From contig NZ_JAAVUX010000020.1 of the NCBI RefSeq assembly GCF_018449655.1, positions 35,337 through 99,336 on the forward strand: 64,000 nt of DNA. Direction: 5' to 3'. Origin of the DNA: Pseudomonas sp. dw_358. Lineage in GTDB: Bacteria; Pseudomonadota; Gammaproteobacteria; Pseudomonadales; Pseudomonadaceae. The position numbers and the translations under genes are program-made. Each line of letters starts with the position of its first letter. Position 1 is the first letter of the stretch. Below are positions 35,361 through 44,517 of this stretch, piece by piece. The notes beneath the pieces were generated by a model. That model saw nothing but the letters and a program-made list of their open reading frames with translations, searched no databases and was not told the DNA's origin.

Positions 35361-36875
35361 ATGAAAACTCCCGCACCATCCCGGCAACGCAGCGAAGATG
35401 AAAATCTGGGCGTTACCTCCAATCTGGCTTACGGCCTGCAGCACGTTCTGACCATGTACGGGGGGCTGGTGGCCGTGCCCCTGATCATTGGTCAGACCGC
35501 CGGTCTGGACCCGACCGAGATCGGTTTGCTGGTCACCGCGTCACTGTTTGCCGGGGGGCTGGCGACACTGTTGCAGACTTTGGGCCTACCATTTTTCGGC
35601 TGTCAATTGCCGTTAGTGCAAGGCGTCTCCTTTGCCGGGGTAGCGACCATGGGGGCGATCGTCGGCAGCAGCGGTGGCGGCGCGGCAGGCATCCAGACGG
35701 TGTTGGGTGCCGTCATGGCGGCGGCCCTCATGGGGTTGCTGATCACTCCGATGTTCTCGCGCATCACGCGTTTTTTCCCACCCCTGGTCACCGGCATCGT
35801 CATCACCACCATCGGCCTGACGTTGATGCCCGTCGCCGCACGCTGGGCCATGGGCGGCAACAGCCAAGCCGCCGATTTTGGCAGCACGGCCAATATCGGC
35901 CTGGCAGCGTGCACTCTGGTTCTGGTGCTCATGCTGAGCAAGGTCGGCAGTTCGGCAGTGTCGCGGCTGTCCATTCTAATGGCGATGGTGCTGGGCACAC
36001 TGTTGGCGTGGGCCTTGGGCATGGCGGACTTTTCCCGAGTGGGCGAGGGGATCTGGGTGGGCTTCCCCAGCGCCTTCCATTTCGGCATGCCGAGCTTTCA
36101 GGTGGCGGCGATACTGTCCATGTGCATTGTGGTCATGGTGACCCTGGTGGAAACATCGGCCGACATCCTGGCGGTGGGCGAAATCATCAACACCAAGGTG
36201 GATTCCCGGCGTCTGGGTGATGGCCTGCGGGCGGACATGCTGTCGAGTATGCTGGCGCCGGTTTTCGGCTCGTTCATCCAGAGCGCGTTCGCTCAGAACG
36301 TAGGGCTGGTGGCGGTGACCGGGGTCAAGAGTCGCTATGTGGTGGCCACCGGGGGCGGGTTCCTGATTCTGCTGGGGCTGATGCCGGTGATGGGCCGGGT
36401 GATCGCGGCCGTGCCGAGCGCCGTGCTGGGCGGTGCCGGCCTGGTGTTGTTCGGTACCGTGGCGGCCAGTGGCATTCGCACGCTGTCCAAAGTCAAGTAT
36501 CAGAACAACATGAACCTGATCATCGTCGCCACTTCACTGGGCTTCGGCATGATTCCGATTGCCGCGCCCAACTTTTATGATCATTTCCCCAACTGGGTCG
36601 CGACCATCTTCCATTCGGGGATAAGCTCGTCGGCGATCATGGCCATTGTGCTCAATCTGGTGTTCAACCATTTCACCGCCGGAAACTCGGACCAGCAGTC
36701 GGTGATCGTGGCCGGCACCGAGCGCGGTTTGCAGTTTCGCGACATTGCTGCCCTGCGCGACGGTGACTACTTCCAGGACGGCAAACTGTACGACCAGCAC
36801 GACGTGGAGATTCCGGTGCAGCCGGAGCGCACTGGAACACGCACCGCGGCGGTGAGGGCGCTGGAAGGCTCCTGA
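35361..36875 (+). CDS. NCS2-family xanthine/urate permease
   Basis: A 504-residue membrane transporter of the NCS2 (nucleobase:cation symporter 2) family with 12-14 hydrophobic segments. YGLQHVLTMYGG in helix 1, LPLVQGVSFAGV in helix 3 and QNVGLVAVTGVKSRYV near helix 10 are characteristic of the xanthine/uric acid branch. No purine catabolic genes are adjacent, so the exact purine cannot be assigned. AGGGA precedes the ATG. It ends at a strong hairpin. Confidence 0.9.
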   Translation: MKTPAPSRQRSEDENLGVTSNLAYGLQHVLTMYGGLVAVPLIIGQTAGLDPTEIGLLVTASLFAGGLATLLQTLGLPFFGCQLPLVQGVSFAGVATMGAIVGSSGGGAAGIQTVLGAVMAAALMGLLITPMFSRITRFFPPLVTGIVITTIGLTLMPVAARWAMGGNSQAADFGSTANIGLAACTLVLVLMLSKVGSSAVSRLSILMAMVLGTLLAWALGMADFSRVGEGIWVGFPSAFHFGMPSFQVAAILSMCIVVMVTLVETSADILAVGEIINTKVDSRRLGDGLRADMLSSMLAPVFGSFIQSAFAQNVGLVAVTGVKSRYVVATGGGFLILLGLMPVMGRVIAAVPSAVLGGAGLVLFGTVAASGIRTLSKVKYQNNMNLIIVATSLGFGMIPIAAPNFYDHFPNWVATIFHSGISSSAIMAIVLNLVFNHFTAGNSDQQSVIVAGTERGLQFRDIAALRDGDYFQDGKLYDQHDVEIPVQPERTGTRTAAVRALEGS

Positions 36876-36897
36876 TCAACGCACCCGAGCGTGGGCA

Positions 36898-36927
36898 GCC
36901 CGCGATGAGCCCATGCCCATCGCGGGC
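36898..36927. terminator. 10-bp stem terminator between convergent genes
   Basis: GCCCGCGATG, a 10-base loop and CATCGCGGGC form a perfect stem, followed by TTCCC. It stands 22 bp after the permease stop and 27 bp from the stop of the convergent L,D-transpeptidase gene. Confidence 0.7.
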
Positions 36928-36953
36928 TTCCCACGTTCGCACTGACCTGGATT

Positions 36954-37646
36954 TCAACGCCGCTTGTTGACCGGCTGGTTGCCCGCCGTCATTCCCGCAC
37001 TGCAATTGATGAACGAGGACTCGCTCAGCCATTGCGGGTCCGGGTAGTAGGAAAACAGCAACTGCCCGTTCTTCATCGAGTCGATCAACTTGTGCGCGAT
37101 TTCCGGTCGCACGGCGGGGCACCCCAGGCTTCGGCCGATGCGGCCGTTGGAGCGGGCAAAGCCCTCGCTGACATAGGGGGCGCCGTGGATCACGATGTCG
37201 CGATCGAACGCATTGTCGTTGAACCCCGGCTCCAGCCCGTCCATGCGCAACGAATAACCGTTATGCCCCAGGTAGGTGGCCTTGGTCCGATACAGCCCCA
37301 GGCTGGTCGCCATGCTCTCGTTCTGGTTGGAAAACTGGCTGGCCATGTTTTCGCCGCTGCTGCGGCCGTGGGCGACCAATTCATGAAACAACAAAGTTTT
37401 ACGCTGTAAATCGAACACCCAGAGCCTTTGTTCGGTCGAAGGCAATGAATAGTCGATAACCGCCAGACGTCGGGCCAGTGGCTGGAACGGTGTCTTGCGA
37501 CATTCGGCGGCGCGCAATGCCAACGCGATCACATGCGGGTTGGCATCGGGCGCAGCGCGGGTGAGAGCGGCCTGCAGGGAATCAGCGTATGCTGAATCAG
37601 CCAGCGGGGCGCTCGCAACCAGCACGGCAAATAGGGTGTATTTCAT
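36954..37646 (-). CDS. murein L,D-transpeptidase-family secreted protein (YkuD_2)
   Basis: A 230-residue protein with a signal peptide (ending near ADSAYA) and a YkuD_2-type catalytic domain (PF13645): NGYSLRMDGLEPGFND, IVIHGAPYVS and GRSLGCPAV, where the His and the Cys are the expected active-site pair. Such enzymes cross-link or anchor to peptidoglycan, although many YkuD_2 proteins are uncharacterised. Divergent from a second, larger L,D-transpeptidase across only 62 bp, so they may share regulation. Confidence 0.88.
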   Translation of the reverse strand: MKYTLFAVLVASAPLADSAYADSLQAALTRAAPDANPHVIALALRAAECRKTPFQPLARRLAVIDYSLPSTEQRLWVFDLQRKTLLFHELVAHGRSSGENMASQFSNQNESMATSLGLYRTKATYLGHNGYSLRMDGLEPGFNDNAFDRDIVIHGAPYVSEGFARSNGRIGRSLGCPAVRPEIAHKLIDSMKNGQLLFSYYPDPQWLSESSFINCSAGMTAGNQPVNKRR

Positions 37647-37708
37647 GGGGCTGGGTCTCGAACGACTCTAAACTTCAATTATCCAGGGTACGGATTAAGG
37701 GGCTCTCC

Positions 37709-39436
37709 ATGCGAACAGTGGCCATGCGAACATCGGCAGTCATCCCGATCCTGGGCGCTGCAATTCTAGTGCTGGCCATGGGCATCGAGCCCGGCTATGC
37801 CGAAACGTCGCCCGATGCGCCGCCAACCGTACCACAACCAGTGGACAATGGAGCGCCAACCGACCCAGTGGCGCAGGCCATTCAGAAGATTCTGGTTCCT
37901 CCCGCCTCCTTGAGCACCGATCCGGTGCCGGTGCCGGTTGCCCTGCACGGGCGCGCCGACATCAATCGGGCCTTGCTCGACTTCTATCTGCAGCGCGGTT
38001 TCGCCAGCGCCTGGAGCGATTCGGCAGACGTCGACCAGTTGATGACAGGCCTGGCCCGCACACCCGCCGAAGGCTTGAGCCCCGAGGATTTTCGCGTCGC
38101 CGAACTGACCCGTCTGCGCGCCCAGGACCAGTTGCCCACCGTGACCCCGGAGCAGCAGGCCCAGTTCGATCTGGCCGCCAGCCGCACGTACCTCGAAGCA
38201 TTGCTGGCGCTGCGCCGGGGCAAAGTGGACCCGATTCGCCTGGACATGGCCTGGAACGGTGACACCAGCACCCTGGATCCTCGAGAAGATGTTCAAGGCA
38301 TGCTGGCCGCGCTGCTCGATCACCACGTGGCGCAGGCCTTCGAGCAGGCGCCGCCCCATGATGCGCTCTACACCAACCTGCGCGAGGGCCTGGCGCGGCT
38401 GCGCGCGGTGCAGGAGCATGGCGGCTGGGCGCCGATCGGGACGGCCAACGAAATGTCCGTGGGCAGTGCCGAGCCGGCGGTCAAAGCGCTGCGCGCACGC
38501 TTGATCGCGGGCGGCTATCTGGACCCGCGCAAAGGCGCCAGCACGACCTTCGACACACCCCTTGCCGTCGCCGTGCGCAAATTTCAGAAAGAACAGTACT
38601 TGCCCGCCACCGGCCGGGTCACTTCGGCGACCCTGGTGGCGCTCAACGTGCCGGTGACCGATCGCATCGACCAGATCCGGGTCAACATGGAGCGTGCACG
38701 CTGGCTGTTGTACAAACATGACGGCACCTTCGTGGTGGTGGACATCGCCGGCTACAAGGTCGCCCTGTACCGCGACGGCAAGGCGGTCTGGCATTCGCGA
38801 GTACAGGTCGGCAAACCGGTACGCAACACGCCGATGTTCCAGTCGCAGATCACCTACGTCACCTTTAACCCGACCTGGACCGTACCCCCGACCATCCTGA
38901 CCCAGGACGTCCTGCCGAAAATCCAGAAAAACCCCGGCTATCTGGCCGCCAACCATATCCGGGTGCTCGACCGCCAGGGGATGACCGTAGACCCCGCTAC
39001 CGTGGACTGGAAAACCGCCCACGGACTGACCTTGCGCCAGGACGCCGGGCCGGAAAACTCCCTCGGCCAGGTGGTGATCCGCTTCCCCAACCCCTATGCG
39101 ATCTACTTGCACGACACGCCGCACCGTGAGCTGTTCAACCGCGAAATGCGCGCCACCAGCTCTGGCTGCATTCGTGTCGAACACCCCCTGCAATTGGTGG
39201 AGTTGCTGTTCAACGACCCGGAACACTGGGATGCTGCTGCCATTCAGGCGCAACTGGCCACCGGCAAGACCACCAACATCCATTTGCCGGTGAAAGTCCC
39301 GGTGTTGCTGGCCTATTGGACAGTCGACCCCGGGGAACAGGGCCGCGTCGCCTTCAAACCCGATGTCTACGGCCAGGACCAGGTGCTGCTGCGCGCCCTC
39401 AACCGACCCATGGCGTCGCCGTTGGCTGGCTTGTAG
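37709..39436 (+). CDS. L,D-transpeptidase with peptidoglycan-binding domain (YcbB/LdtD-like)
   Basis: A 575-residue exported enzyme: signal peptide or anchor (about 1-32), YcbB-type scaffold (about 80-240), a peptidoglycan-binding domain (about 245-320; VRKFQKEQYLPATGRV) and a YkuD catalytic domain with YLHDTPHRELF and Cys487 in SSGCIRVEH. It makes 3-3 cross-links in peptidoglycan, bypassing penicillin-binding proteins. AAGGGG six bases upstream sets the ATG at 37709. The CDF metal exporter follows 30 bp later. Confidence 0.93.
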   Translation: MRTVAMRTSAVIPILGAAILVLAMGIEPGYAETSPDAPPTVPQPVDNGAPTDPVAQAIQKILVPPASLSTDPVPVPVALHGRADINRALLDFYLQRGFASAWSDSADVDQLMTGLARTPAEGLSPEDFRVAELTRLRAQDQLPTVTPEQQAQFDLAASRTYLEALLALRRGKVDPIRLDMAWNGDTSTLDPREDVQGMLAALLDHHVAQAFEQAPPHDALYTNLREGLARLRAVQEHGGWAPIGTANEMSVGSAEPAVKALRARLIAGGYLDPRKGASTTFDTPLAVAVRKFQKEQYLPATGRVTSATLVALNVPVTDRIDQIRVNMERARWLLYKHDGTFVVVDIAGYKVALYRDGKAVWHSRVQVGKPVRNTPMFQSQITYVTFNPTWTVPPTILTQDVLPKIQKNPGYLAANHIRVLDRQGMTVDPATVDWKTAHGLTLRQDAGPENSLGQVVIRFPNPYAIYLHDTPHRELFNREMRATSSGCIRVEHPLQLVELLFNDPEHWDAAAIQAQLATGKTTNIHLPVKVPVLLAYWTVDPGEQGRVAFKPDVYGQDQVLLRALNRPMASPLAGL

Positions 39437-39466
39437 TTTCAAAATTCAGAAAACCAGGAATGCTTG

Positions 39467-40468
39467 ATGTCTGACCACCACGATCACCACGATCACAGCC
39501 ATGCCCATGATGATCACGACCCCAGTGCCCACGCACCGGATCACAACCACAGCCACGCCGGGCATCAGCATGCGACGCCGCCAGCGGGCTTCGACAGCGC
39601 CTTCGCCATCGGCTCGGCGATCAATGCGGCTTTTGTCGTGGGCGAAGTGGTTTTCGGCCTGAGCGCCCATTCGGTCGCCTTGCTGGCCGATGCTGCGCAC
39701 AACCTGGGCGACGTCCTTGGCCTGCTGCTGGCGTGGTGGGCAGTGTCCCTGGGCCGCCGCCAGCCCACCCGCAGCCGCACCTACGGGCTGGGCCGCAGCT
39801 CGATTCTGGCGTCGCTGACCAATGCGGTGGTGCTGCTGGTGGGCGTGGGCGGAATCACCGTAGAAGCCCTTCGGCGTCTGGTGGAAGGCGTACCGAGCGG
39901 CGAGGTGGGGGGCCAGACGGTGATGATCGTCGCTGCCATCGGCATCGCTATCAACGGGTTCACCGCCTGGCTGTTCGCCCGTGGGCGCAAGGGCGACCTC
40001 AACGTACGCGGCGCCTTCCTGCACATGGCTGCTGACGCCGCCGTTTCAGCCGGGGTGGTACTCTCAGGCCTGGTGATCTACCTGACCGGCTGGAGCTGGA
40101 TCGACCCGCTGGTCAGCCTGGCCATCGCCGCGTTGATTGTGCTGTCGACCTGGGGCCTGCTGCGCGACAGCATCAACCTGGCGCTGGACAAGGTACCCGA
40201 ACACATCGATGTGGACCAGGTGTCGGCCTATCTGGGCAGCCTGCCAGGGGTCAGCGAGGTGCACGATCTGCATATCTGGGCCTTGAGCACCACGCAGACC
40301 GCCTTGACCGCGCATCTGGTGGTGCCGGGTGGCAGCGCGGACGATGGGATGCTGCGGGAAGTCGCGCGCGTACTCAACAGCCGGTACGCGATTGACCACG
40401 CGACCTTGCAGGTGGAGCGGGGCGATCACGAAGAGCCCTGCTTGTTGGCGCCGGCCCATGTCATCTGA
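39467..40468 (+). CDS. CDF-family zinc/cation exporter
   Basis: A 333-residue cation diffusion facilitator. It begins with a His/Asp-rich cytoplasmic stretch (nearly half of the first 36 residues are His or Asp), followed by six membrane segments. The metal-site motifs HNLGD (helix 2) and HMAAD (helix 5) match CzcD/ZitB zinc exporters. A C-terminal ferredoxin-like domain carries EVHDLHIW. AGGA precedes the ATG at 39467; a TTG three bases earlier is possible. No metal regulator is adjacent. Confidence 0.93.
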   Translation: MSDHHDHHDHSHAHDDHDPSAHAPDHNHSHAGHQHATPPAGFDSAFAIGSAINAAFVVGEVVFGLSAHSVALLADAAHNLGDVLGLLLAWWAVSLGRRQPTRSRTYGLGRSSILASLTNAVVLLVGVGGITVEALRRLVEGVPSGEVGGQTVMIVAAIGIAINGFTAWLFARGRKGDLNVRGAFLHMAADAAVSAGVVLSGLVIYLTGWSWIDPLVSLAIAALIVLSTWGLLRDSINLALDKVPEHIDVDQVSAYLGSLPGVSEVHDLHIWALSTTQTALTAHLVVPGGSADDGMLREVARVLNSRYAIDHATLQVERGDHEEPCLLAPAHVI

Positions 40469-40582
40469 TACTGACGGATAATAAAGCATCTAATATTACG
40501 ATCAGTTACCCCCATTAAATGCGCTTTTATAAACACATATATCGATCATAATGCGGCCATCTTCAACGAGAGGCCTTATGCC

Positions 40583-40996
40583 ATGCGGTACAACCTGTTC
40601 GAAAACCAGAAAGACCTGATTATCCTCGCTGCACGGGTACTGCTGATGATTCTGTTCATCACCGCAGGTTGGGGCAAGATCACCGGCTTCAGCGGCACCG
40701 TCGGCTATTTCGCCGCCATCGGCGCGCCAATGCCCAGTGTGGCAGCCGGCGTGGCCATCCTGATGGAGTTCTTCGTCGGCATCGCGCTGCTGGTGGGCTT
40801 TTACACCCGGCCGCTGGCGCTGTTGATGAGCCTGTTCGTGCTGGGCACCGCGATCATCGGTCACCACTTCTGGAACATGGTCGAGCCTGACAAGTCTGCC
40901 AACACCATTCAGTTCTTCAAGAACATGAGCATCATTGGCGGCCTGTGGTTGCTCAGCGTGACCGGTCCAGGACGGTTTTCCGTGGATCGCCGCTAA
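40583..40996 (+). CDS. DoxX-family membrane protein
   Basis: A 137-residue protein with four membrane segments and the DoxX/YphA pattern (ARVLLMILFITAGWGKITGF, GVAILMEFFVGIALLVGFYTR). Family members are linked to redox stress or quinone reactions, but functions vary. An in-frame ATG at 40583 follows GAGAGG; the ATG five bases earlier is out of frame. It overlaps the stop of the convergent MFS gene by four bases. Confidence 0.88.
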   Translation: MRYNLFENQKDLIILAARVLLMILFITAGWGKITGFSGTVGYFAAIGAPMPSVAAGVAILMEFFVGIALLVGFYTRPLALLMSLFVLGTAIIGHHFWNMVEPDKSANTIQFFKNMSIIGGLWLLSVTGPGRFSVDRR

Positions 40997-42333
40997 GAAC
41001 GCTGCAGGGCCGTGCGCGCTCGGGAACCGGATGCACCGGCGTTCCCGCGCAGGTTCGGTCCCACGGGACGGGCCGGGACAATCGACAACGCCATCAGCGC
41101 CCCGATCACGCACAGGCACCCCGCAATGAAAAACGCCGGCAGATAGCTGGCGAAATGCGTTCGCGTCCATCCTGCCCCGTAGGCCGCAAAGGCCGCACCC
41201 AACTGATGCCCGGCAAACACCCAGCCGAATACCACATTGGCCTTGTCCGGGCCGAAGCGTTGGGCAGTGAGCTTGACCGTCGGTGGCACCGTGGCAATCC
41301 AGTCCAGGCCATAGAGCAAGGCAAACCCCGAGAGCCCCAGCACGGTGAAATGACTGAACGGCAGCAAGACCAGCGAGATGCCGCGCAAGCCGTAGTACCA
41401 GAACAGTAGCCAGCGATTGTCGAAACGGTCCGACAGCCAGCCTGACCCCACCGTGCCGAAGAAGTCGAAGATGCCCATCAACGCCAGCACGCCCGCCGCC
41501 GTGGTGGCAGCGATGTTGTAATCGCCACAGAGGCTGACGAAATGGGTCTGCACCAGGCCGTTGGTGCTGGCCCCGCAGATGAAGAAGGTCATGAACAACA
41601 CCCAGAAGGTCCAGGTTTGGGCGGCTTCCTTGAGCACACGCAGAGGTGTGAAGAACAACTGCCTCAGGTCCCGCACCGGGCCAGGGGCCGACACCACTTC
41701 GTCGGCGCCATACAGCGGCAGTTGCACATCGGCTGGATGGTTGCGCATCAATGCCAGAACCACCACGGCCACCACGCCGATGGCGATACAGATGAAGGTC
41801 AGCGCCATGCGCCAGCCGTGGTGTTCGGTCAGGCTGGCCATCAGCGGCATGAACACCAATTGGCCGGTGGCCGAACTGGCTGAAAGCAGCCCCACCGCCA
41901 GGCCCCGGCGCCTGGAAAACCACCGGGTCGCGACAGTAGCGCCCAGCACCATCGCTGTCAGCCCGGTGCCAACACCCACCACTAGCCCCCATAACAGCAC
42001 CAATTGCCAAAACTGCGTCATGAACAGCGACACACTCAGCCCGCTGGCCACCAGGGCCAGCGCCGCCAGCATCACCCGGCGTACCCCGAAGTAGTTCATG
42101 AACGCCGCCGCGAACGGCCCGATCAGTCCATACAGGGCAAAGCGGATCGCCAGTGCCGAGGATATCTGCTCGGTGTTCCAGCCGAACTCACGGCGCAGCG
42201 GTGCAATCAGCACACCCGGGGCGCCCATGGCACCGGCCATGACCAGCATGGTCAAGAAGGTCACCGCCAGGGCGACCCAGCTGTAATGGATCTGGCGACG
42301 GGACAGCGAAGCGGCGAGGGCGCTGGCAACCAT
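40993..42333 (-). CDS. MFS transporter (OFA/monocarboxylate-like)
   Basis: A 446-residue MFS permease with 12 segments. The N-terminal SWVALAVTFLTMLVMAGAMGAPGVLIAPL, GVGTGLTAMVLGATVATRWF and FGTVGSGWLSDRFDNR fit the oxalate-formate/monocarboxylate branch. I chose the ATG at 42333 (MVASALA), since the 60 bases upstream add a less plausible start. The substrate is unknown and no catabolic partner is adjacent on the same strand. It is divergent from the MRJP-type operon. Confidence 0.86.
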   Translation of the reverse strand: MVASALAASLSRRQIHYSWVALAVTFLTMLVMAGAMGAPGVLIAPLRREFGWNTEQISSALAIRFALYGLIGPFAAAFMNYFGVRRVMLAALALVASGLSVSLFMTQFWQLVLLWGLVVGVGTGLTAMVLGATVATRWFSRRRGLAVGLLSASSATGQLVFMPLMASLTEHHGWRMALTFICIAIGVVAVVVLALMRNHPADVQLPLYGADEVVSAPGPVRDLRQLFFTPLRVLKEAAQTWTFWVLFMTFFICGASTNGLVQTHFVSLCGDYNIAATTAAGVLALMGIFDFFGTVGSGWLSDRFDNRWLLFWYYGLRGISLVLLPFSHFTVLGLSGFALLYGLDWIATVPPTVKLTAQRFGPDKANVVFGWVFAGHQLGAAFAAYGAGWTRTHFASYLPAFFIAGCLCVIGALMALSIVPARPVGPNLRGNAGASGSRARTALQRS

Positions 42334-42469
42334 GGGCAGGGGGTTCCCGTGAGCAAGTATTGATGACAACCGTAATGTAACAGGAGAATTCACCGGAGTG
42401 CAAAGCGGTGCGCCTCGGGGTGCAATTTCATGGAACTGACAGCGTGGATCCGTTTCAAAAAATAAATCA

Positions 42470-42483
42470 TGAAACCGGTTTCA
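42470..42483. promoter_or_regulatory. TGAAACCGGTTTCA palindrome, LacI-type operator
   Basis: A perfect 14-bp palindrome 25 bp before the start of the first MRJP-type gene. TGAAACCGGTTTCA has the central CG and flanking symmetry of LacI/GalR-family operators. At this distance a bound repressor would block the promoter or early elongation. No LacI-family gene lies in the window. Confidence 0.6.
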
Positions 42484-42508
42484 ATTGCGTCTTTGCCATG
42501 GAGTCATC

Positions 42509-43663
42509 ATGAAAACACCGTTGTCATGCGCCACCCTGACGCTCTGCCTGGCCGCGCTCATCGGGCCGGCGAGCGCCCAGACCATCGATCGTAGCCAGAT
42601 ACCCATCGGCTCTCTGGACGAGGTCGCGGCGTTTCAGGGGCCCGGGCCGTCCGGGATCGTCGAGACCCCCGACGGCCGCACCTTTGTCGGCTTTCCCCGG
42701 CACGCCATCGACCATCCAGGCATGACCCTGGGCGAGCTGGTCAATGGCAAGCTGGTGCCCTATCCCTCGGCCGACGTCAGCTTCCCGTCCAGCCTGGACG
42801 ACGCCCATCGCCTGATCTCGGTGCACGGCATGACCCTGGACAGCCAGGGCCGGTTGTGGCTGATCGATGACGGCAAGCGGGCCGGGCATGAGGGCATCCA
42901 GCCCGGCGCAGCGAAGGTAGTGGGTATCGACCTGCACACCAATCAGATCGTGACCTCGGTGGTGCTCAAGGACGCATTGCGCCAGGACAGCCACATGAAC
43001 GATCTGCGCATCGACCTGACCCACGGTGCCAAAGGCACCGCCTATGTGGCCGATTCGTCATTCGGCGAGTCGCCCGCGCTGGTCGTGGTCGACCTGGCCA
43101 CCGGCAAACAGCGCCGGGTGCTGGCCAATGATCCGTCGGTGCAACCACAGAAGGACTTCGTCACCCAGCTGGACGGCGTGCCCATGCGCTATGAAGGCGC
43201 GAAAACCAGGTTCCCCCATGGCGGCGTCGACAGCCTCGCGCTGACCGCCGACGGCTCGCGCCTGTACTACTCGCCCTTGACCAGCCGCCACCTGTGGAGC
43301 CTGCCCACTGCCGCACTGGCCGACAGTTCGTTGTCCGACGCGCAGTTGGCCAGGCAGATTCGCGACGAAGGCGAGAAGGTCATGACCGACGGCATGGACA
43401 TCGACCGCCAGGGCCGTTTGTACCTGACCGATGCCGAACACCACCAGATCCTTCGACGCTGGCCCGATGGCCATTTCGACGTGGTGTTGCGCGACCCCCG
43501 GCTGGTCTGGCCGGACGCGGTGTTCGTGACGGCGAACTCGGTGTACGTGAGCCTTGGCCAGTGGGACCGCTTCGGCAAGGGCTTCGACACCCGTGAACCG
43601 CCGTACCTGATCGTCCGTGCGCCGCTGGACGGCACGCCGCAGTACAGCGCCCAGCCCAATTGA
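42509..43663 (+). CDS. Yellow/MRJP-family periplasmic protein (copy 1)
   Basis: A 384-residue secreted protein of the major royal jelly protein/Yellow family (PF03022), often annotated as L-dopachrome tautomerase-related. It has a signal peptide ending near GPASA, then a beta-propeller with repeats such as GRLWLIDDGKRAG, DLRIDLTHGAKGTAYVADSSFG and HGGVDSLALTADGSRLYY. ATGGAG precedes the ATG at 42509. First gene of a three-gene operon with an aldo/keto reductase and a second MRJP protein. The bacterial function is not established. Confidence 0.87.
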   Translation: MKTPLSCATLTLCLAALIGPASAQTIDRSQIPIGSLDEVAAFQGPGPSGIVETPDGRTFVGFPRHAIDHPGMTLGELVNGKLVPYPSADVSFPSSLDDAHRLISVHGMTLDSQGRLWLIDDGKRAGHEGIQPGAAKVVGIDLHTNQIVTSVVLKDALRQDSHMNDLRIDLTHGAKGTAYVADSSFGESPALVVVDLATGKQRRVLANDPSVQPQKDFVTQLDGVPMRYEGAKTRFPHGGVDSLALTADGSRLYYSPLTSRHLWSLPTAALADSSLSDAQLARQIRDEGEKVMTDGMDIDRQGRLYLTDAEHHQILRRWPDGHFDVVLRDPRLVWPDAVFVTANSVYVSLGQWDRFGKGFDTREPPYLIVRAPLDGTPQYSAQPN

Positions 43664-43680
43664 ACGCTCAAGGAGACCTT

Positions 43681-44517
43681 ATGACTGTCCCGCACATCAC
43701 CCTCAACGACGGTATGAAAATCCCCGCCATCGGCTTTGGCACGTACCAGTTGACCGGCCACCAAGGCGCCGACGACATCGTCCATGCCATCGAGGCCGGC
43801 TATCGCTGGTTGGACACGGCGGTCAATTATGAAAACGAAGGCGCCGTGGGCGAAGCCGTGCGTCGCAGCGGCGTGGCCCGTGAAAAGCTGCAAGTGGCCT
43901 CGAAACTGCCCGGTCGCCACCATGCTTTCGAAGAGGCCCTGAGCACTATCGAAGAGTCGCTTTATCGCAGTCAGCTGGGCTACTTCGATCTGTATATGAT
44001 CCACTGGCCCAACCCCAGCAAAAACCTGTACATCGAAGCCTGGACGGCGCTAGTGGAAGCCCGCGAGCGCGGCTGGGTGAAATCCATCGGTGTGTGCAAC
44101 TTCCTGCCCGAGCACCTGGAGGCAATCATCACCGCCAGTGGTGTGACCCCCAGTATCAATCAGATCGAACTGCACCCTTATTTTCCTCAGCATGAGCAGC
44201 TGGCGTTCAACGCCGGGCGCGGCATCGCCACCCAATCCTGGAGCCCGCTGGGCCGCGCCAACCACCTGCTCAAAGACCCGGCCTTGCAGGCCTTGGGCAA
44301 GCGGCTGGGCAAGAGTCTGGTGCAGGTCATTCTGCGCTGGCACCACCAACTGGGGGCCATCCCGCTGCCCAAGGCCAGCAAGCCTGAACGCCAGCGGGAA
44401 AATCTGGCGATTTTCGACTTCGAACTGTCGGACGCCGACATGGCGATCATCGCCCGGCTGGCCACGCCCGACGGCCGCACCTTCGACCAGGACCCTGCCC
44501 ACTATGAAGAATTCTAA
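43681..44517 (+). CDS. aldo/keto reductase
   Basis: A 278-residue NADPH-dependent aldo/keto reductase with an intact catalytic tetrad: Asp45, Tyr50, Lys75 and His108. IGVCNF and LPKASKPERQREN complete the cofactor site. It reduces aldehydes or ketones such as 2,5-diketogluconate or methylglyoxal; the family is broad. AAGGAG precedes the ATG at 43681. It lies 17 bp after the first MRJP gene and overlaps the second by 14 bases, so the trio is cotranscribed. Confidence 0.92.
   Translation: MTVPHITLNDGMKIPAIGFGTYQLTGHQGADDIVHAIEAGYRWLDTAVNYENEGAVGEAVRRSGVAREKLQVASKLPGRHHAFEEALSTIEESLYRSQLGYFDLYMIHWPNPSKNLYIEAWTALVEARERGWVKSIGVCNFLPEHLEAIITASGVTPSINQIELHPYFPQHEQLAFNAGRGIATQSWSPLGRANHLLKDPALQALGKRLGKSLVQVILRWHHQLGAIPLPKASKPERQRENLAIFDFELSDADMAIIARLATPDGRTFDQDPAHYEEF

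Noticed and set aside
37766..39442. 558-codon minus frame opposite the large L,D-transpeptidase
   Set aside because: Antisense shadow; the opposite strand has clear catalytic motifs.
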